This document shows, piece by piece, positions 34,903 to 45,816 of a stretch of 64,000 nucleotides of DNA. Each line of letters opens with the position of its first letter. The first letter of the stretch is position 1. The stretch comes from Strongyloides papillosus (lineage: Eukaryota; Nematoda; Chromadorea; Rhabditida; Strongyloididae): the NCBI GenBank assembly GCA_005656395.1, contig SRSI01000070.1, positions 62,001 to 126,000 on the forward strand, in the 5' to 3' direction. Made by a program: the position numbers and the translations under genes. A model generated the notes under the pieces. The model ran no database searches and was not told the DNA's origin. It saw only the letters and a program-made list of their open reading frames with translations.

Positions 34903-35772
34903 TTAGCAATCAACGACTTCATCGACTTTAGGTGTTGTAGTTCCAGCTACCTGTTGTCCATTAAGTAGTGATAGTTCATCTCCAACTAAAGGCATGTCGT
35001 CTTTATAATCTTCAAGGGTAATTACTCCAAATGAATCACCAGCACAGTGATAAGTTCTATCAACAGGTTTACCATCAATTGTTAGATTATTATTTAATTC
35101 ATTATAACGCATTAATCCTGCTCTAGTGTTAACATTACCCATCTTCCATCCAAAATTGAAGGGTCTAAAAATAGAATCGTAGAGTCCGGGGTTATTTATT
35201 TTTTGATCTCTATATGGTTTAGTATCTGGTTCATGGTAAATTCTTACGTCAACTCTATTTTGAAGTATTGGTTCGGTCTTCTTACTGAGACGGATACGGG
35301 TAATACTGTGAACAGCTCCGCAAGAACCATTTTTACTTGAAAAATAACCAATTAACTTAGCAACTGTGCTAACTGCTCTATGAGGATCATCTGTTCTTTG
35401 ATGTAGATGTGCTTGATCTTCAATATATGTATTATTAATATAATGATCGAAATATGTATATATTGGAACTAAATTACACAATTTTATAACTTGATGTTTA
35501 GTACAACCATATTGCCCTCCATTTATCTTAAACTGAAAATCAGCTGGAACTATTCCTATTTTAGTTAAATTATCTAGCCTATGTCCTGTTTTTTCTAGAT
35601 CACTAGGATGGGTTGAATACGATGTATCGTCCATTATATAATGAAATCCTACAAACAATGGTGTGATAACTTTACTGACAATTTCTTGTGCTTGTTGAAG
35701 AGTAATATCTATTGATACAAGATAATTAAATCCAAATACAAAAAGGAGAAATATTGAATGAAAACAAAACAT
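34903..35772 (-). CDS. Secreted protein of unknown family
   Basis: A single-exon minus-strand ORF of 289 aa. Residues 1-20 form a signal peptide (FCFHSIFLLFVFGFNYLVS). The mature protein has several Cys (YGC, KLCNL, GSCGAV, YHCAGD, terminal VVDC) and N-glycosylation-type sites (NNT, DNLT, NGS, NNLT), consistent with an extracellular, disulphide-bonded protein. Distinctive segments are EIVSKVITPLFVGFHYIMDD, INGGQYGCTKHQVIKLCN, AKLIGYF and GDSFGVITLEDY. No known domain is recognised. A broken paralogue lies about 3 kb away on the other strand (38560-39311), so this is at least a two-member family. The ORF is intact; the function is unknown. Confidence 0.75.
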   Translation of the reverse strand: MFCFHSIFLLFVFGFNYLVSIDITLQQAQEIVSKVITPLFVGFHYIMDDTSYSTHPSDLEKTGHRLDNLTKIGIVPADFQFKINGGQYGCTKHQVIKLCNLVPIYTYFDHYINNTYIEDQAHLHQRTDDPHRAVSTVAKLIGYFSSKNGSCGAVHSITRIRLSKKTEPILQNRVDVRIYHEPDTKPYRDQKINNPGLYDSIFRPFNFGWKMGNVNTRAGLMRYNELNNNLTIDGKPVDRTYHCAGDSFGVITLEDYKDDMPLVGDELSLLNGQQVAGTTTPKVDEVVDC

Positions 35773-36189
35773 TGTAATATGAATGATGATCTATAAAAGA
35801 ATTTCTCGCTTAAATAGATTATAACAAGTCATTACTTTTAATAAGTTTTTTAAATAAAATAAAACATTTATGACATTTATATTTTCATTTGCACATAAAA
35901 TTTTATATTGTTACTTAAACAAAAAGCTTTCAAACCATGGGATACTATATATTTGAGAAATAAGATAAAAAATTATTTAAAAACTATTATTTTATTAATT
36001 TTTCTTGTGAAGTTTAAATAAATCAATGAACAATTATTACATTATTTAAAACTTTTTATTATTAAAATATTGTAATAAAAAATTTAATGTAAATATTAAA
36101 ATAATTTTATTTTATTCGTAGAATATTTTGCAAAGGTAAATTATAATTAAACATTTTTAGATTATTAAATATCTTTTCGTTATCAATTC
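35773..36189. other. Intergenic, 5' flank of the secreted gene
   Basis: AT-rich, no features seen. Confidence 0.5.
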
Positions 36190-36990
36190 AACTTTCTGTG
36201 TCTCCTTAGATAAAGCTTCTAGTATTCTTTTTTTAGAACGTCCGACTGTTCTTTTTATCAGAAGTCCATAAAATTTATTAGTTTCATTAAATCATCACTC
36301 ATAACTTTTGCTGACAGTTTTACTCTTTTTTGAGAAAGAAAATCTTGATATTCCCACAGAATTCTAGTAGTTGTGTTACTTTTACTCTTCTTATATTTTT
36401 TTCTGTTTTGGTAGTGCCTATTTTTAGTTTAACACATCTATGTAATATTCTTTTTTCTGCATTTACAATTCTTTTTAGTGATGCGTCAGTGAAATTTGTG
36501 GTTTCGTACCATATGTTAAAATTGGTCTTATATTTTGTAAGTATAAAAATGCTTTTTTCTTAATGTTGTTAGATCTCTCCATGAGTGGCATGAGATTTTT
36601 ACAAGTTATTTCAATATTTTTGATTCTTGTTAAGATTTCTAAGTTTTCATGATTTTTATTAAATTATAACCATTGTCCCAGATATCTATTTTTCTGGGTA
36701 ACATAAAAAATAGGATTGACAGTACCACTGTTTGTTAATGTTTCTGTCATAAGACTGTTTAGCTGTAAATCCGCTTCTTCAGAATATTTCTCTTGGCTTT
36801 TGGCTAAACATTCAGAAGTATTTTTTCTAGTGCTGAAGGTAGAATATCATCTGCATATGCTAAGTAGAACAATTTTGTAAAGTTATCATTATCGGAATTT
36901 TTTATTCTTAAAATATCATTTAAATTATTTGATGATAAATCATTCTTCATGTAAATAATTTTTTTCTAATATGGAGATAATTCTATGCAG
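36190..36990 (-). mobile_element. Relic of an RTE-type non-LTR retrotransposon (reverse transcriptase C-terminal part)
   Basis: Read on the minus strand with frame breaks. KLFYLAYADDI carries the reverse transcriptase YADD catalytic motif. Downstream, LQNIRPILTYGT matches the 'LIRPVLTYGSE' motif. LKRIVNAEKRILHRC followed by a KTEKNIRRVKVTQLL-like segment matches the 'AQRRMLRRMLG...RNEEIRRRTKV' tail of RTE/BovB-like elements. There are many stops and frameshifts and no endonuclease part, so it is long dead. Confidence 0.7.
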
Positions 36991-38559
36991 GAAGTTTGTG
37001 CATAAACTTTATAATAGGAAATCCTGTGTGGACATCATTATATATTTAAGTTACAAAACCATAAGTTTATGATTTTATTCTACTGTAAATCTAAATTGAA
37101 TTTAGATATTTTTTAAATACCTAAATATAAGTTTTTAGAGAAAAAATAAATTTGATGGGTTGATAACTCTAAAATAATATGTAAAAATATTACAATATAA
37201 AACAACTCTTTATATTTTAAAATTAACTTTTTAAAGATGAATATGATATTTCTTTAAGTTTATACTTTATATAGTAAACTTAACTGTTAGATTTTTGCAT
37301 GAGACATAATTTATTAAAAAATATGATGCTATTTATAAAACAATAATTTGGATATTTAATTAAAATTAGCATCTAACATTAACTTATTCATTTTTATCAA
37401 TATAATCACTAACAAATGTTTGTAAAAATTCTCAAAATACCATGAAGAGTGCATAAAAAATTTTAGGAATTTTTATTCATTTTTAATTTGGATTCAAAAT
37501 TAGATATACTTTTTGATTTCTAAATACAAATATTTATTTTAAAATGTTTTGAACAGTAACCTTTTTTGACTTTTATTTCATACTAATAGACATAGTTTGA
37601 GAACGAAACCTGAGATTTGTGTGGTAACTATTTTTTCCAAAAAGATGGTAGTAGCAACGATATTTTTATTAAAAAGTTTTAAACAAAAGAAATTCTTTAA
37701 TTTTTATAATTTTTTAATGGGTAAAATAAAGAAAAATATTTAAAGTATTTTTGTTGGTGACCTTCCCAGAAGATAAATGAACTCTTTTATATTCCACACA
37801 AATAAATCACAACTTTAATAAATTTAAAAATGGCCACCTAGGGATACTAAATTAACTTAATTAACTCATTGACTTACTTATTAAAAACCTATGATCTCTT
37901 AAACACCTTCCAGAGATCCTTTACTGTTCCTCAGTTTCAATACCCCTAGTGGACTAAAATTACAATAAGTTAATAAATATATAAAATTATATAAAAAATT
38001 ATACAATACTTAAGATTTTTTCTACTCATATAATAATTTCAACTAAATGTTAAAAATCTCATCTTCCCAAATTTATCCATTCCTTCTTTTGTTTTAAGAG
38101 TTCATTAAGAATTTTAACACGAAAACAAAATTTGAATTACAATTAATTTACTATAATAAATTTTATAGAAATATTATTTTAATGTTAACAATAATTTTTT
38201 TTGGCAATTTTAATTGTAAAAAGCTTCAAATAATCTAATACTTCATTTTTTGATTTGTTTAAGTTTTACAAAAAACTAATAAAAAACAGATAAAGAATAT
38301 TTTTTAATTTTATTTGTCAAAAATGTGGTATTCCTTTCTTTTCAAGCTCTTTTTGAAGTAACAGTATAAAATTTTTATGAGAATGCAAATATAAATATCA
38401 TTTATAATAAATTTTATTTAAAGAAATTATTAAAAGTAATGGCTAGTTATAATCTTTATATAAACAAAAAATTTTAAAAAATTATTATATTTTTACAACG
38501 TTATATTTCATGTAATTTTCTTTCCATCTATAATAAAAATTAATTATCTTGCATGAAGG
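36991..38559. other. Gene-free stretch
   Basis: AT-rich. Positions 37750-37960 are richer in G and C, without an open frame or clear family; possibly another old insertion. Confidence 0.45.
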
Positions 38560-39311
38560 ATTACAATTGAGACAGCAAATGAAATTGTCAATCAAGTTCT
38601 TACTCCATTGTTTGTAGGATACAAAAGTAGAATTATGGATACAAGATATTACACAACTTCTGATTAACTTGAAGCATCTTGTTATACCATTGTAGCAGAA
38701 ATCAAAATAGCGATAGTCCCAGCAGATTTTTTTACATTTTATTAAATGGAGGAAAATATGATTGTGCCAAAGATGAAGTCATAAAATTATGTAACATAAA
38801 ATCTGTATATTTTTATTATGATAGCTACATGAAAGATTCAGTTGTTGCGAGAGATGTACTAGAAAAAAGAAGTATACATAGAGACCAGAGAACAGTTAAC
38901 AGATTAATTGGCTATTATCCCGATGAATCTGGTTTTTGTGGAGTTAATATAAATATTACACGTATTCTTACTGTTAATAATACTCTAAATAGAAGAGATA
39001 TGAGAATCCACATGCCATCAGATGCCGATGCAATTAAAAATCAAAATGTTGTCAATCCTTCACGTTATGCTCATCCAGTAAGGCCTAATTTATTTTGGGG
39101 ATGGTTAAATAATAATATAAATAAAGAAGAATCATTACAACGTTATGGAGAATTATATAAACAAGCAATCGATGGTAAATCAATTGATAAAAACAGATAA
39201 TGTCCTGGTGATTTATACGGTGAAATTACTGTTGATGATTCTAAAAATAATTTACTTTTAATTGGAGATGAAATTCAAGTGACTAAGAAAAATTATAACG
39301 TTACCTTCTGA
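38560..39311 (+). pseudogene. Broken paralogue of the secreted protein at 34903-35772
   Basis: The start reads ITIETANEIVNQVLTPLFVG, matching the intact gene's ITLQQAQEIVSKVITPLFVG, but it has no signal peptide and a stop after YYTTSD. A frame change follows IVPADF. A 173-codon open stretch carries LNGGKYDCAKDEVIKLCN, RLIGYYPDESGFCGVN and IDGKSIDKNR, then a stop at 39198-39200 just before CPGDLYGEITVDDSKNNLLL, which matches the intact gene's CAGDSFGVITLEDY. The opposite orientation shows that the copy was inverted relative to its parent. Confidence 0.8.
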
Positions 39312-39804
39312 AGATACTGAATGTTAAAATATCAATATCATAATGTATGATGTTATATGTGATACATCATGCCACTTCTTATGAAAACATAAAATAAAAG
39401 ATTTTGTTATATTAATAGCAAGTTACTCAGTTCTAAAAATTAACTAATACGATTAATTTTGTAACTGTTTTTGAAATTCTTATACATTGAATTCTTTATT
39501 TATTTTTCAACAATAATATTTAATTGCATTACTTTTGTCCGGTTGTGTTCAAAAATTTAAATCAATGGCTTTACAAATTTTTTCCCTAAGAAACAATTTA
39601 ATGAACTAATGAATTATAAATTGTTCCACTTTGAAATTCGTGAAAAAAAGAAATTATATTGTTTTTTTTTAAAAAATATTGATTAAATTAGTCATAAATT
39701 AATAAAAACTTACAGATTGTTAATATATTAAACTAACTCTACGGAGAGAATTTTATTAATTTAAATATTTATCTAATCATTTCATAAATTTTATATTACA
39801 TACG
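39312..39804. other. Intergenic
   Basis: Nothing recognised. Confidence 0.5.
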
Positions 39805-40665
39805 TGGTCTATCCCAAAAGTAATGAGAATGAATTCATTACAAACCCCACAGGCGTCGGATTTAAAAGGTGAGGATACCGTTTTGTAGAGAAAATTCTCC
39901 TCTACAAAATGGTATAAACCTTATTTAAATCCGAGCACTAAAAAATTTTTTATGTTAAAAAAAGTGGACCCATGTTTGGTACCCTTGTCACGCGTAAAAA
40001 TATCATACTTTTAGGTGGCAAAAAATTTTCAAAAAATAAAAAAAAATACGTCAAAGGTGAAAAACCTACAAGCCAATTATTGATTATACATTGAGTCACT
40101 TATCATTGCCTGTTGAAGAGTTTTTATGTTCGGCAATTATTCCTACTTTATGTGTCGCCCCCTATAGATCCAACTTACAACGTGTAATTTCTTTCTACTC
40201 TTCAAAATTAAAAACTATCTAAAAGGAAATTACTTTGGGAATTTATAAAATGTACGATTATCTTCGACAAGTGCTCTAAATAGTCGTATACATGAAGAAT
40301 TTGGATTGATCACAAAAATTTTCTTTTATATTTTGTTTTCAAATTTTCTAAGTTTCTGTAACATTTTTTTCATGTTTTGCACAAAATTTAAATGCTCAAC
40401 GCTTTCTACACTTTTTGCATGTTCATCGTTAAAGAAATTAAAAAATTTTTAGTTTGTGACGATGATAATTTTTTTGCCGTGACGAGAGTACAAAACATGG
40501 GTCTACATTTTTTAATATAGAAAATTTTGTAGTGCTCGGATTTAAATGGGATATATACAATTTTGTAGAGGGGAATTTTATCTACAAAACGGTATCATTA
40601 CCTTTTAAATCCGATGCCTGTGGGGGTCGTAATGAATTCATTCTCATTACTTTTGGGACAGACCA
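39805..40665. mobile_element. Foldback DNA element with 188-bp inverted arms
   Basis: The arms 39805-39992 and 40478-40665 are inverted copies. Both start TGGTCTATCCC or TGGTCTGTCCC and continue AAAAGTAATGAGAATGAATT, and they remain alignable to GTCACG/CGTGAC at their inner ends. The central 485 bases show no coding capacity. The GTCCCAAAAGTAATG-type end is reminiscent of mariner-like termini. No transposase is present. Confidence 0.8.
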
Positions 40666-41552
40666 TTTATTTTAAAAACTAGGGAATGTTATAATTCTGT
40701 TAATAAAGATTTCTTTTTTAGATATTCAATATTAAAAAAAATTGTTACGTGACGTAGAAAAAAATAAATTGCTAAATGCGAATTTTTCTATGAAAAAGAA
40801 AAGCGGTAAATATAAAATTTAGATAAATATTAGATTTATATTAGGTATATTTAATGTAAAAATACTAAGTGCAATATTGTTTTAATAAAATTTTGCAAAA
40901 ATTTACTAAAAAAGTAAATTATACCTCTTATGACATTTAAAATAGTATGAAAAATATTTGATAATATTTTATGGCAATTAATAATTTGATTTACTATAAA
41001 TTTTCTCAATAAAATATTTAACTAATTTTCTTCATTTTTTTACCTTAAATTAAAAGAAAATGATTCACTTTCAATATGATTTTGCAAACAAATTGTGTTG
41101 AAAAATTAGTGAGCTTTACATCCGTTGAAATAAGGTTTCTGTAAATTGTTCATGCAAATCAAATTTGTAGGAAAGCTAGACAATGTAGAAATATTTGTGA
41201 TTTTGGATAAATTAGTTATTGTTAATTAGATCAAACAATTATATTTTCTTAAAAGACAAAAAAAAACAATTTTTAGAAAGCTAATTTTTTGATATTCCTC
41301 TTAGAGAGCATCAAATTAATGAAAATTTAGAATATTTATAGATATATTGAGCAATACAAATATAATAATAATTGTTTATATTGGAATTATTAATTAAAAA
41401 AAGTAGAATGAATTTTAAAAGTACTTTATGTTATCTAGAATAGTATACGACACTTGCTAGAAAATTATTGTATAAACTTATTTCGCATGATAAAATTTAC
41501 CAAAATATTTAATAAAAGTTAACAAAAGATCATCTAGAATATAATATATCAT
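40666..41552. other. Intergenic; flank repeated before each small secreted gene
   Basis: Positions 41105-41230 ('ttgaaataaggttt', 'caaatcaaat', 'gattttggat') recur around 42935-43030 and 44095-44180, so the tandem unit includes several hundred bases of 5' flank. Confidence 0.5.
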
Positions 41553-41580
41553 TAATTTTTGATACCTTGGGATTATATAA
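41553..41580 (+). promoter_or_regulatory. Promoter cassette of small secreted gene B
   Basis: TAATTTTTGATACCTT (41553-41568) followed by TATATAA (41574-41580), 47 bases before the ATG. Preceded by AAAAGTTAACAAAA at about 41515. Confidence 0.6.
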
Positions 41581-41626
41581 AAGTTGTAATTTTGAATTGA
41601 TATCATAATTGTTACTTTACATTACT

Positions 41627-41887
41627 ATGATTATTTCTAATTACATTAAACAATTTATTTTTTTTTGTTCATTAATCGATTTTGTAAATTCTGTATTACC
41701 TCCGACAGGAATGAATTTTGGTGTGGGTACTCGTGGTAGACCTGGATTTTATAATCCACAACATAAACATAGACCAGGAAGGAGAGGTAGTTGGCATGTT
41801 CATTACAATATACGACCTAAATCGCCTAAACGGCATAGTAAAAAAAGAAGGAATAGTCAACCAAAGATTGAAATTACTAGGTTGTAA
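41627..41887 (+). CDS. Small secreted basic protein, copy B
   Basis: The product is 86 aa from the ATG at 41627; an in-frame ATG 18 bases earlier is less likely because the family starts align here. The signal peptide is MIISNYIKQFIFFCSLIDFV. The mature part is Gly/Pro/His/Arg-rich (RGRPGFYNPQHKHRPGRRGS) and ends in a Lys/Arg cluster (KRHSKKRRNS) followed by KIEITRL. No Cys occurs in the mature part, so it is probably disordered. No known family; function unknown. It is the first of four tandem copies, each with its own promoter cassette, and is closest to copy C (both have NSVLP and end in TRL). Confidence 0.7.
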   Translation: MIISNYIKQFIFFCSLIDFVNSVLPPTGMNFGVGTRGRPGFYNPQHKHRPGRRGSWHVHYNIRPKSPKRHSKKRRNSQPKIEITRL

Positions 41888-43506
41888 AATTAGCTATCAA
41901 AACTATGAAAAAATTGCATATTATGAATCAAATAAACATAATATCTTTATTTTTTCGAAATATTTTTTTGATTTTTATAATTAAAATTAGCAAAATAATA
42001 TATTGTTGTAGATTACTATTTTTTAAAATAACTTGTAAATTTCGTGTAATTTTTAGTTATTTATTAGATAACAGCCTATTTTTTATTACTATGTAAGGAA
42101 TAACTAGAAAAGTTGAAATTTTTTATTGAATAATAGTATGTTTTATATCTGAAGAAGAAAGAATATAATTAAATTTCGTATTATCCAGTAAATATAACAT
42201 TATTAGTATTACTATAATTTTATTTAAACAATGATTCATCAAAAAGCAAACCTTGAAAAAGAAAATTGATTTATTTGAATAATCAAATGTAATTTTTATT
42301 GGAAATTATCAAATTTAAAAAATATGTTCTCATTAAATTTATTATATTTACAAAATATTTTAAGATTAATTCATTATTCAAATAGTAGATAACACATGGA
42401 AACATTTTATCTTTTAAAAATCCCTTAAAGTACAGAAAATTGAACGTTTGCAAAAAATATAAACTAATTCAATTGTTGAAAAATGTAAAAAATTTTCAGA
42501 TATCTATTGCCACTAAAGTTTAATCCTAAAAAATATCAAACCATTTTAATATAGCATGATAAATAAAACTTTGTTACAGAAAATGAATTCTAATATATAG
42601 TTGTGTTTCAAAAACGGTAATTTGAAAATATAAATTAAATATTAATCTATTATTAAGAGTATTTAGTTTTATAACAAATAGTTCCGAATTATTTTAATAG
42701 TGCTTATTGAAAGTTGCTGAGACAAGATGAACATATATTTTCAATCTTTAAAAAAATGGAACAGAGAAATATTGTTCTCAATTGCTATAACTATTGTAAA
42801 TTTTATATACTATAATTTTTTTAATCAAAGTAAACGATATGTTTTCATAATCATCTTTATTTTTCCTTAAAATTAAAAAAATGTGTCTCACTTTAAAGTG
42901 TGAATTCTCATAGCTAATTTATAATCTATAAATAAAAATTTTAAGTGGTGAAATAAGATTTAATAAATGAAAAATGCAAATCAAATCAATAGAATAGTTA
43001 GAAAAAATTGAAATTTATTTTGGCCGATATTTTCACGTTTATTAGGGTTTCTAGAAAATATAACAAGATTAATTAGTAAGAAGAGGAAATTTTGAAAAAA
43101 TTGTGAACCATATAGAAGCTGTAGTCAAATAAACACCAAAGGCAGAGAGAAAAGACAACTAGGAGAAAAAAATATAGGCAAGACATTTTATAAATGGATA
43201 TCGCTTTTTTGTTATATGTCGTAACAGACATAACTTTTATTATTATATACACCCATTTTACATTTGTCCTTAATAAACGTTTTATTTTAATCTTAAGTGT
43301 TAATCTTCACATTTGGGACCCCTTCAGGGGTTCCCCAAGATCCATCTGGATTACAAAAAAAATAAACTATAAAAAACACATTATGTTGCCAATTATAGTA
43401 TATGACATTTATCGAAAATTATTGTATAAACTTATTTCGTATGATAAATTTTACTAAAATATTTATTAAAAGTTAACAATATATAGTTTAAAATATAATA
43501 TATTAT
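41888..43506. other. Intergenic within the small-gene array
   Basis: AT-rich. Contains CACTTTAAAGTG (42889-42900), repeated at 44038-44049, at the start of homologous upstream flanks. A GC-rich hairpin (GGACCCC...GGGGTTCC) sits at 43315-43336. Confidence 0.5.
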
Positions 43507-43536
43507 TAATTTTTGATTCTTTAAAACTGTATAAAA
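43507..43536 (+). promoter_or_regulatory. Promoter cassette of small secreted gene C
   Basis: TAATTTTTGATTCTTT (43507-43522) and TATAAAA (43530-43536), with AAAAGTTAACAATA upstream at about 43468. Confidence 0.6.
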
Positions 43537-43579
43537 GTTGTAATTTGAATTATTATCATAATTGTTACATAATATTACT

Positions 43580-43852
43580 ATGATTTTTTCAAACTATATT
43601 AAACAATTTATTTATTTTTGTTCAATAATCGAATTTGTAAATTCCGTATTACCTATGACAGGAATGAGTTTGGGAATGGGAATTCGTGGTGGACCTAGAC
43701 TTTTTGATAAACATTTAAAATATAGTTCATGGTATGGATCAAGAAGGAGACATAGTTGGGATGCATCTTACAGTATGCAATTTAAATTCTCTAATCAGCA
43801 CAAGAAAGGTAAAAAAAAAACTAATAAAAAAACTGAATTGACTAGGCTGTGA
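43580..43852 (+). CDS. Small secreted basic protein, copy C
   Basis: The product is 90 aa from the ATG at 43580, the start that aligns with the other copies. The signal peptide is MIFSNYIKQFIYFCSIIEFV, then NSVLPMTGMSLGMGIRGGPR. The C-terminal half is basic (GSRRRHSWD, KKGKKKTNKKTELTRL). The N-terminal 40 residues track copy B closely, while the rest has diverged in sequence but not in charge. Copies B and C are therefore recent tandem duplicates. Confidence 0.7.
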   Translation: MIFSNYIKQFIYFCSIIEFVNSVLPMTGMSLGMGIRGGPRLFDKHLKYSSWYGSRRRHSWDASYSMQFKFSNQHKKGKKKTNKKTELTRL

Positions 43853-44539
43853 GGATAGCTATTAAAAATAGGAAAAAAATTGTATATTATCAATCAAATA
43901 AGCATAATATCTCTATTTTTCCAAATATGTGTTTAATTTTGTGATAAAAATTAATCAAATAATATATTTTTTAAACTATTTTTTTTGTAAACAAGTTGTA
44001 AATTTTACATAACTTTCAGTTATTTATTAGATAACCTCACTTTAAAGTGTGACTATCATAAAAAATTATATAAACTGAGAAGTAAGGACTTCAACCTTTG
44101 AAATAAGGTTTAGCAGGAAAAAATTCAAATCAAATTAATAAGAGATCTAGACAACATTGAAATTGATTTTGGATGATATCTTTACGTTTATTAGGATTTG
44201 TAGAAAAGATAGCAGGATTATGTTGTAAGTAAGAAAAATTTATAGCAATTTTTTCTAAAGTTTTTGATATTTCTTTTGAAATTAAAAGCATTAATCTTGA
44301 AAATTTAAAACATAAGTGCAAAATAATGAAAATAAACAATATCTCAAAAATTGCTAATGTTTAAACTAGTATTTTTAAAAATAAAAAATTAAATTAATTA
44401 TAAATCTGCAGCATTATATGTCATGAGAAATAATATGTGAAATATCAAAAAAAATTACTATATAAACTTATATCATTAATACCAAATTATTTAAATATTT
44501 AACAGAATCAAACAACGGTTATTTATAGGTATATTTTGT
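43853..44539. other. Intergenic within the small-gene array
   Basis: Homologous to 42889-43506; no gene. Confidence 0.5.
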
Positions 44540-44568
44540 TAATTTTTGACACTTTCAATTATATAAAA
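44540..44568 (+). promoter_or_regulatory. Promoter cassette of small secreted gene D
   Basis: TAATTTTTGACACTTT (44540-44555) and TATAAAA (44562-44568). Confidence 0.6.
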
Positions 44569-44613
44569 AATAGTAAATTATTAGTGATGTCATGACAATT
44601 ATTTCATATTAGC

Positions 44614-44901
44614 ATGATTTTTTCAAATCACATTAAACAGTATATTTTTTTAACTATCTTTATTTCATTTATTAATTTTGGAAAATCAATGATGTCAGGA
44701 GCACATGCTAATTTTATGTATGCTGGAGGTTATCATCATAGAGAATTTCCAACACCTTTTAGAAAATCAAGCGTTAGAAGTAGTCAAAAAAGACATCATA
44801 GACCATTATCTGTACCGAGTCAACGTAATAGTCAAAAACGAAGAAATTTAAGGAATAGGTTTTTTGGAAAGTTTGGTAGAAAAAAATATCAACAATTATA
44901 A
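44614..44901 (+). CDS. Small secreted basic protein, copy D
   Basis: The product is 95 aa. The signal peptide is MIFSNHIKQYIFLTIFISFI, then NFGKSM. The mature part shows ANFMYAGGYHHREFPTPF, also present in copy E as VNFMLAGGY...GGFPMPL, followed by a strongly basic tail (SSQKRHHRPLS, SQKRRNLRNRFFGKFGRKKY) ending in QQL. No Cys in the mature part. The shared AGGY...FP(T/M)P motif makes D and E a subfamily distinct from B and C. Confidence 0.7.
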   Translation: MIFSNHIKQYIFLTIFISFINFGKSMMSGAHANFMYAGGYHHREFPTPFRKSSVRSSQKRHHRPLSVPSQRNSQKRRNLRNRFFGKFGRKKYQQL

Positions 44902-45749
44902 GTAAAAAGTTATTTTCAAACAAATAACAATTAAATTCTTATTTTTTCAAAAATATTTATTTAATTTTTGTGGTAAAAATGAGATAAAAAATAAATTTTT
45001 AAATTATTATCTTTAAAATTCCTTGTAAATTAAGACAACCTTTATGGATGATTACACAATTTTATTCCATTAACAATAATAGAAAAGACATTTGACGAAC
45101 TTCTATTTTTTTTGAACAAAGTTAAAAATGCTTTTAAAAGAAAAAAAACTATGAAATTAAATTTTCTTAATATCTTTAAATAATAATGTCATTAAGTTTA
45201 TTATAAAAAGATTTTAATTAGAAATAGCTTTTATGAGAAAATAATATTTTATCATAAAAATTATTATTGCTGGCACGTATACCAAAAAAATAAAACCTGC
45301 AATAAATAAACAAGCTATAGAAATAAAAAATCAAATAATGAATAAATTTGTAAAATAAAATCAGTAATATTTTGTTTGATTACGTTCTTTATTAATTTCA
45401 TCTAGATTACTGCACATCGTTCACTTATAATAAATAAGAAAAATTTTAGAAAAGTTTTTTCTAAAGTTTTTGGTGTTTTCTTTTAAATCAAAAGCATTAA
45501 ATCTTTGAAAATTAAGACGTGAATACAAAATATTGAAAATAAACAGTATCTCAAAGATGAAAAATATTCAATTCAATATCTTTAACAATAAAAAGTTAAA
45601 TTAATTTGAAATATAGAGCATTTTAAGCAACAAAGAAATAATACATGAAATATAGCAAGAAAATTAATATATAAATTTACATCATTAAAGTCAACTCATA
45701 AAAATATCTAATAACATCGAACAACGGTTATTTACAAACATATTTTGCT
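44902..45749. other. Intergenic within the small-gene array
   Basis: The 3' flank (44935-45005) recurs after copy E at 46145-46220; the 5' flank of copy E repeats that of copy D. No gene. Confidence 0.5.
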
Positions 45750-45778
45750 AATTTCTGACACTTTCAATTGTATAAAAA
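45750..45778 (+). promoter_or_regulatory. Promoter cassette of small secreted gene E
   Basis: TAATTTCTGACACTTT (45750-45765) and TATAAAA (45772-45778). Confidence 0.6.
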
Positions 45779-45816
45779 AATTTTAATTGATATCGCAACT
45801 ATTATTTTGTATTAGT

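Noticed and set aside
36330..36563. 77-aa plus-strand ORF with hydrophobic content
   Set aside because: It is the antisense of the retrotransposon relic, whose reverse transcriptase motifs lie on the minus strand.
41905..42096. 63-aa hydrophobic plus-strand ORF after gene B
   Set aside because: Low-complexity Ile/Phe translation of AT-rich 3' flank, not preserved after the sister genes.
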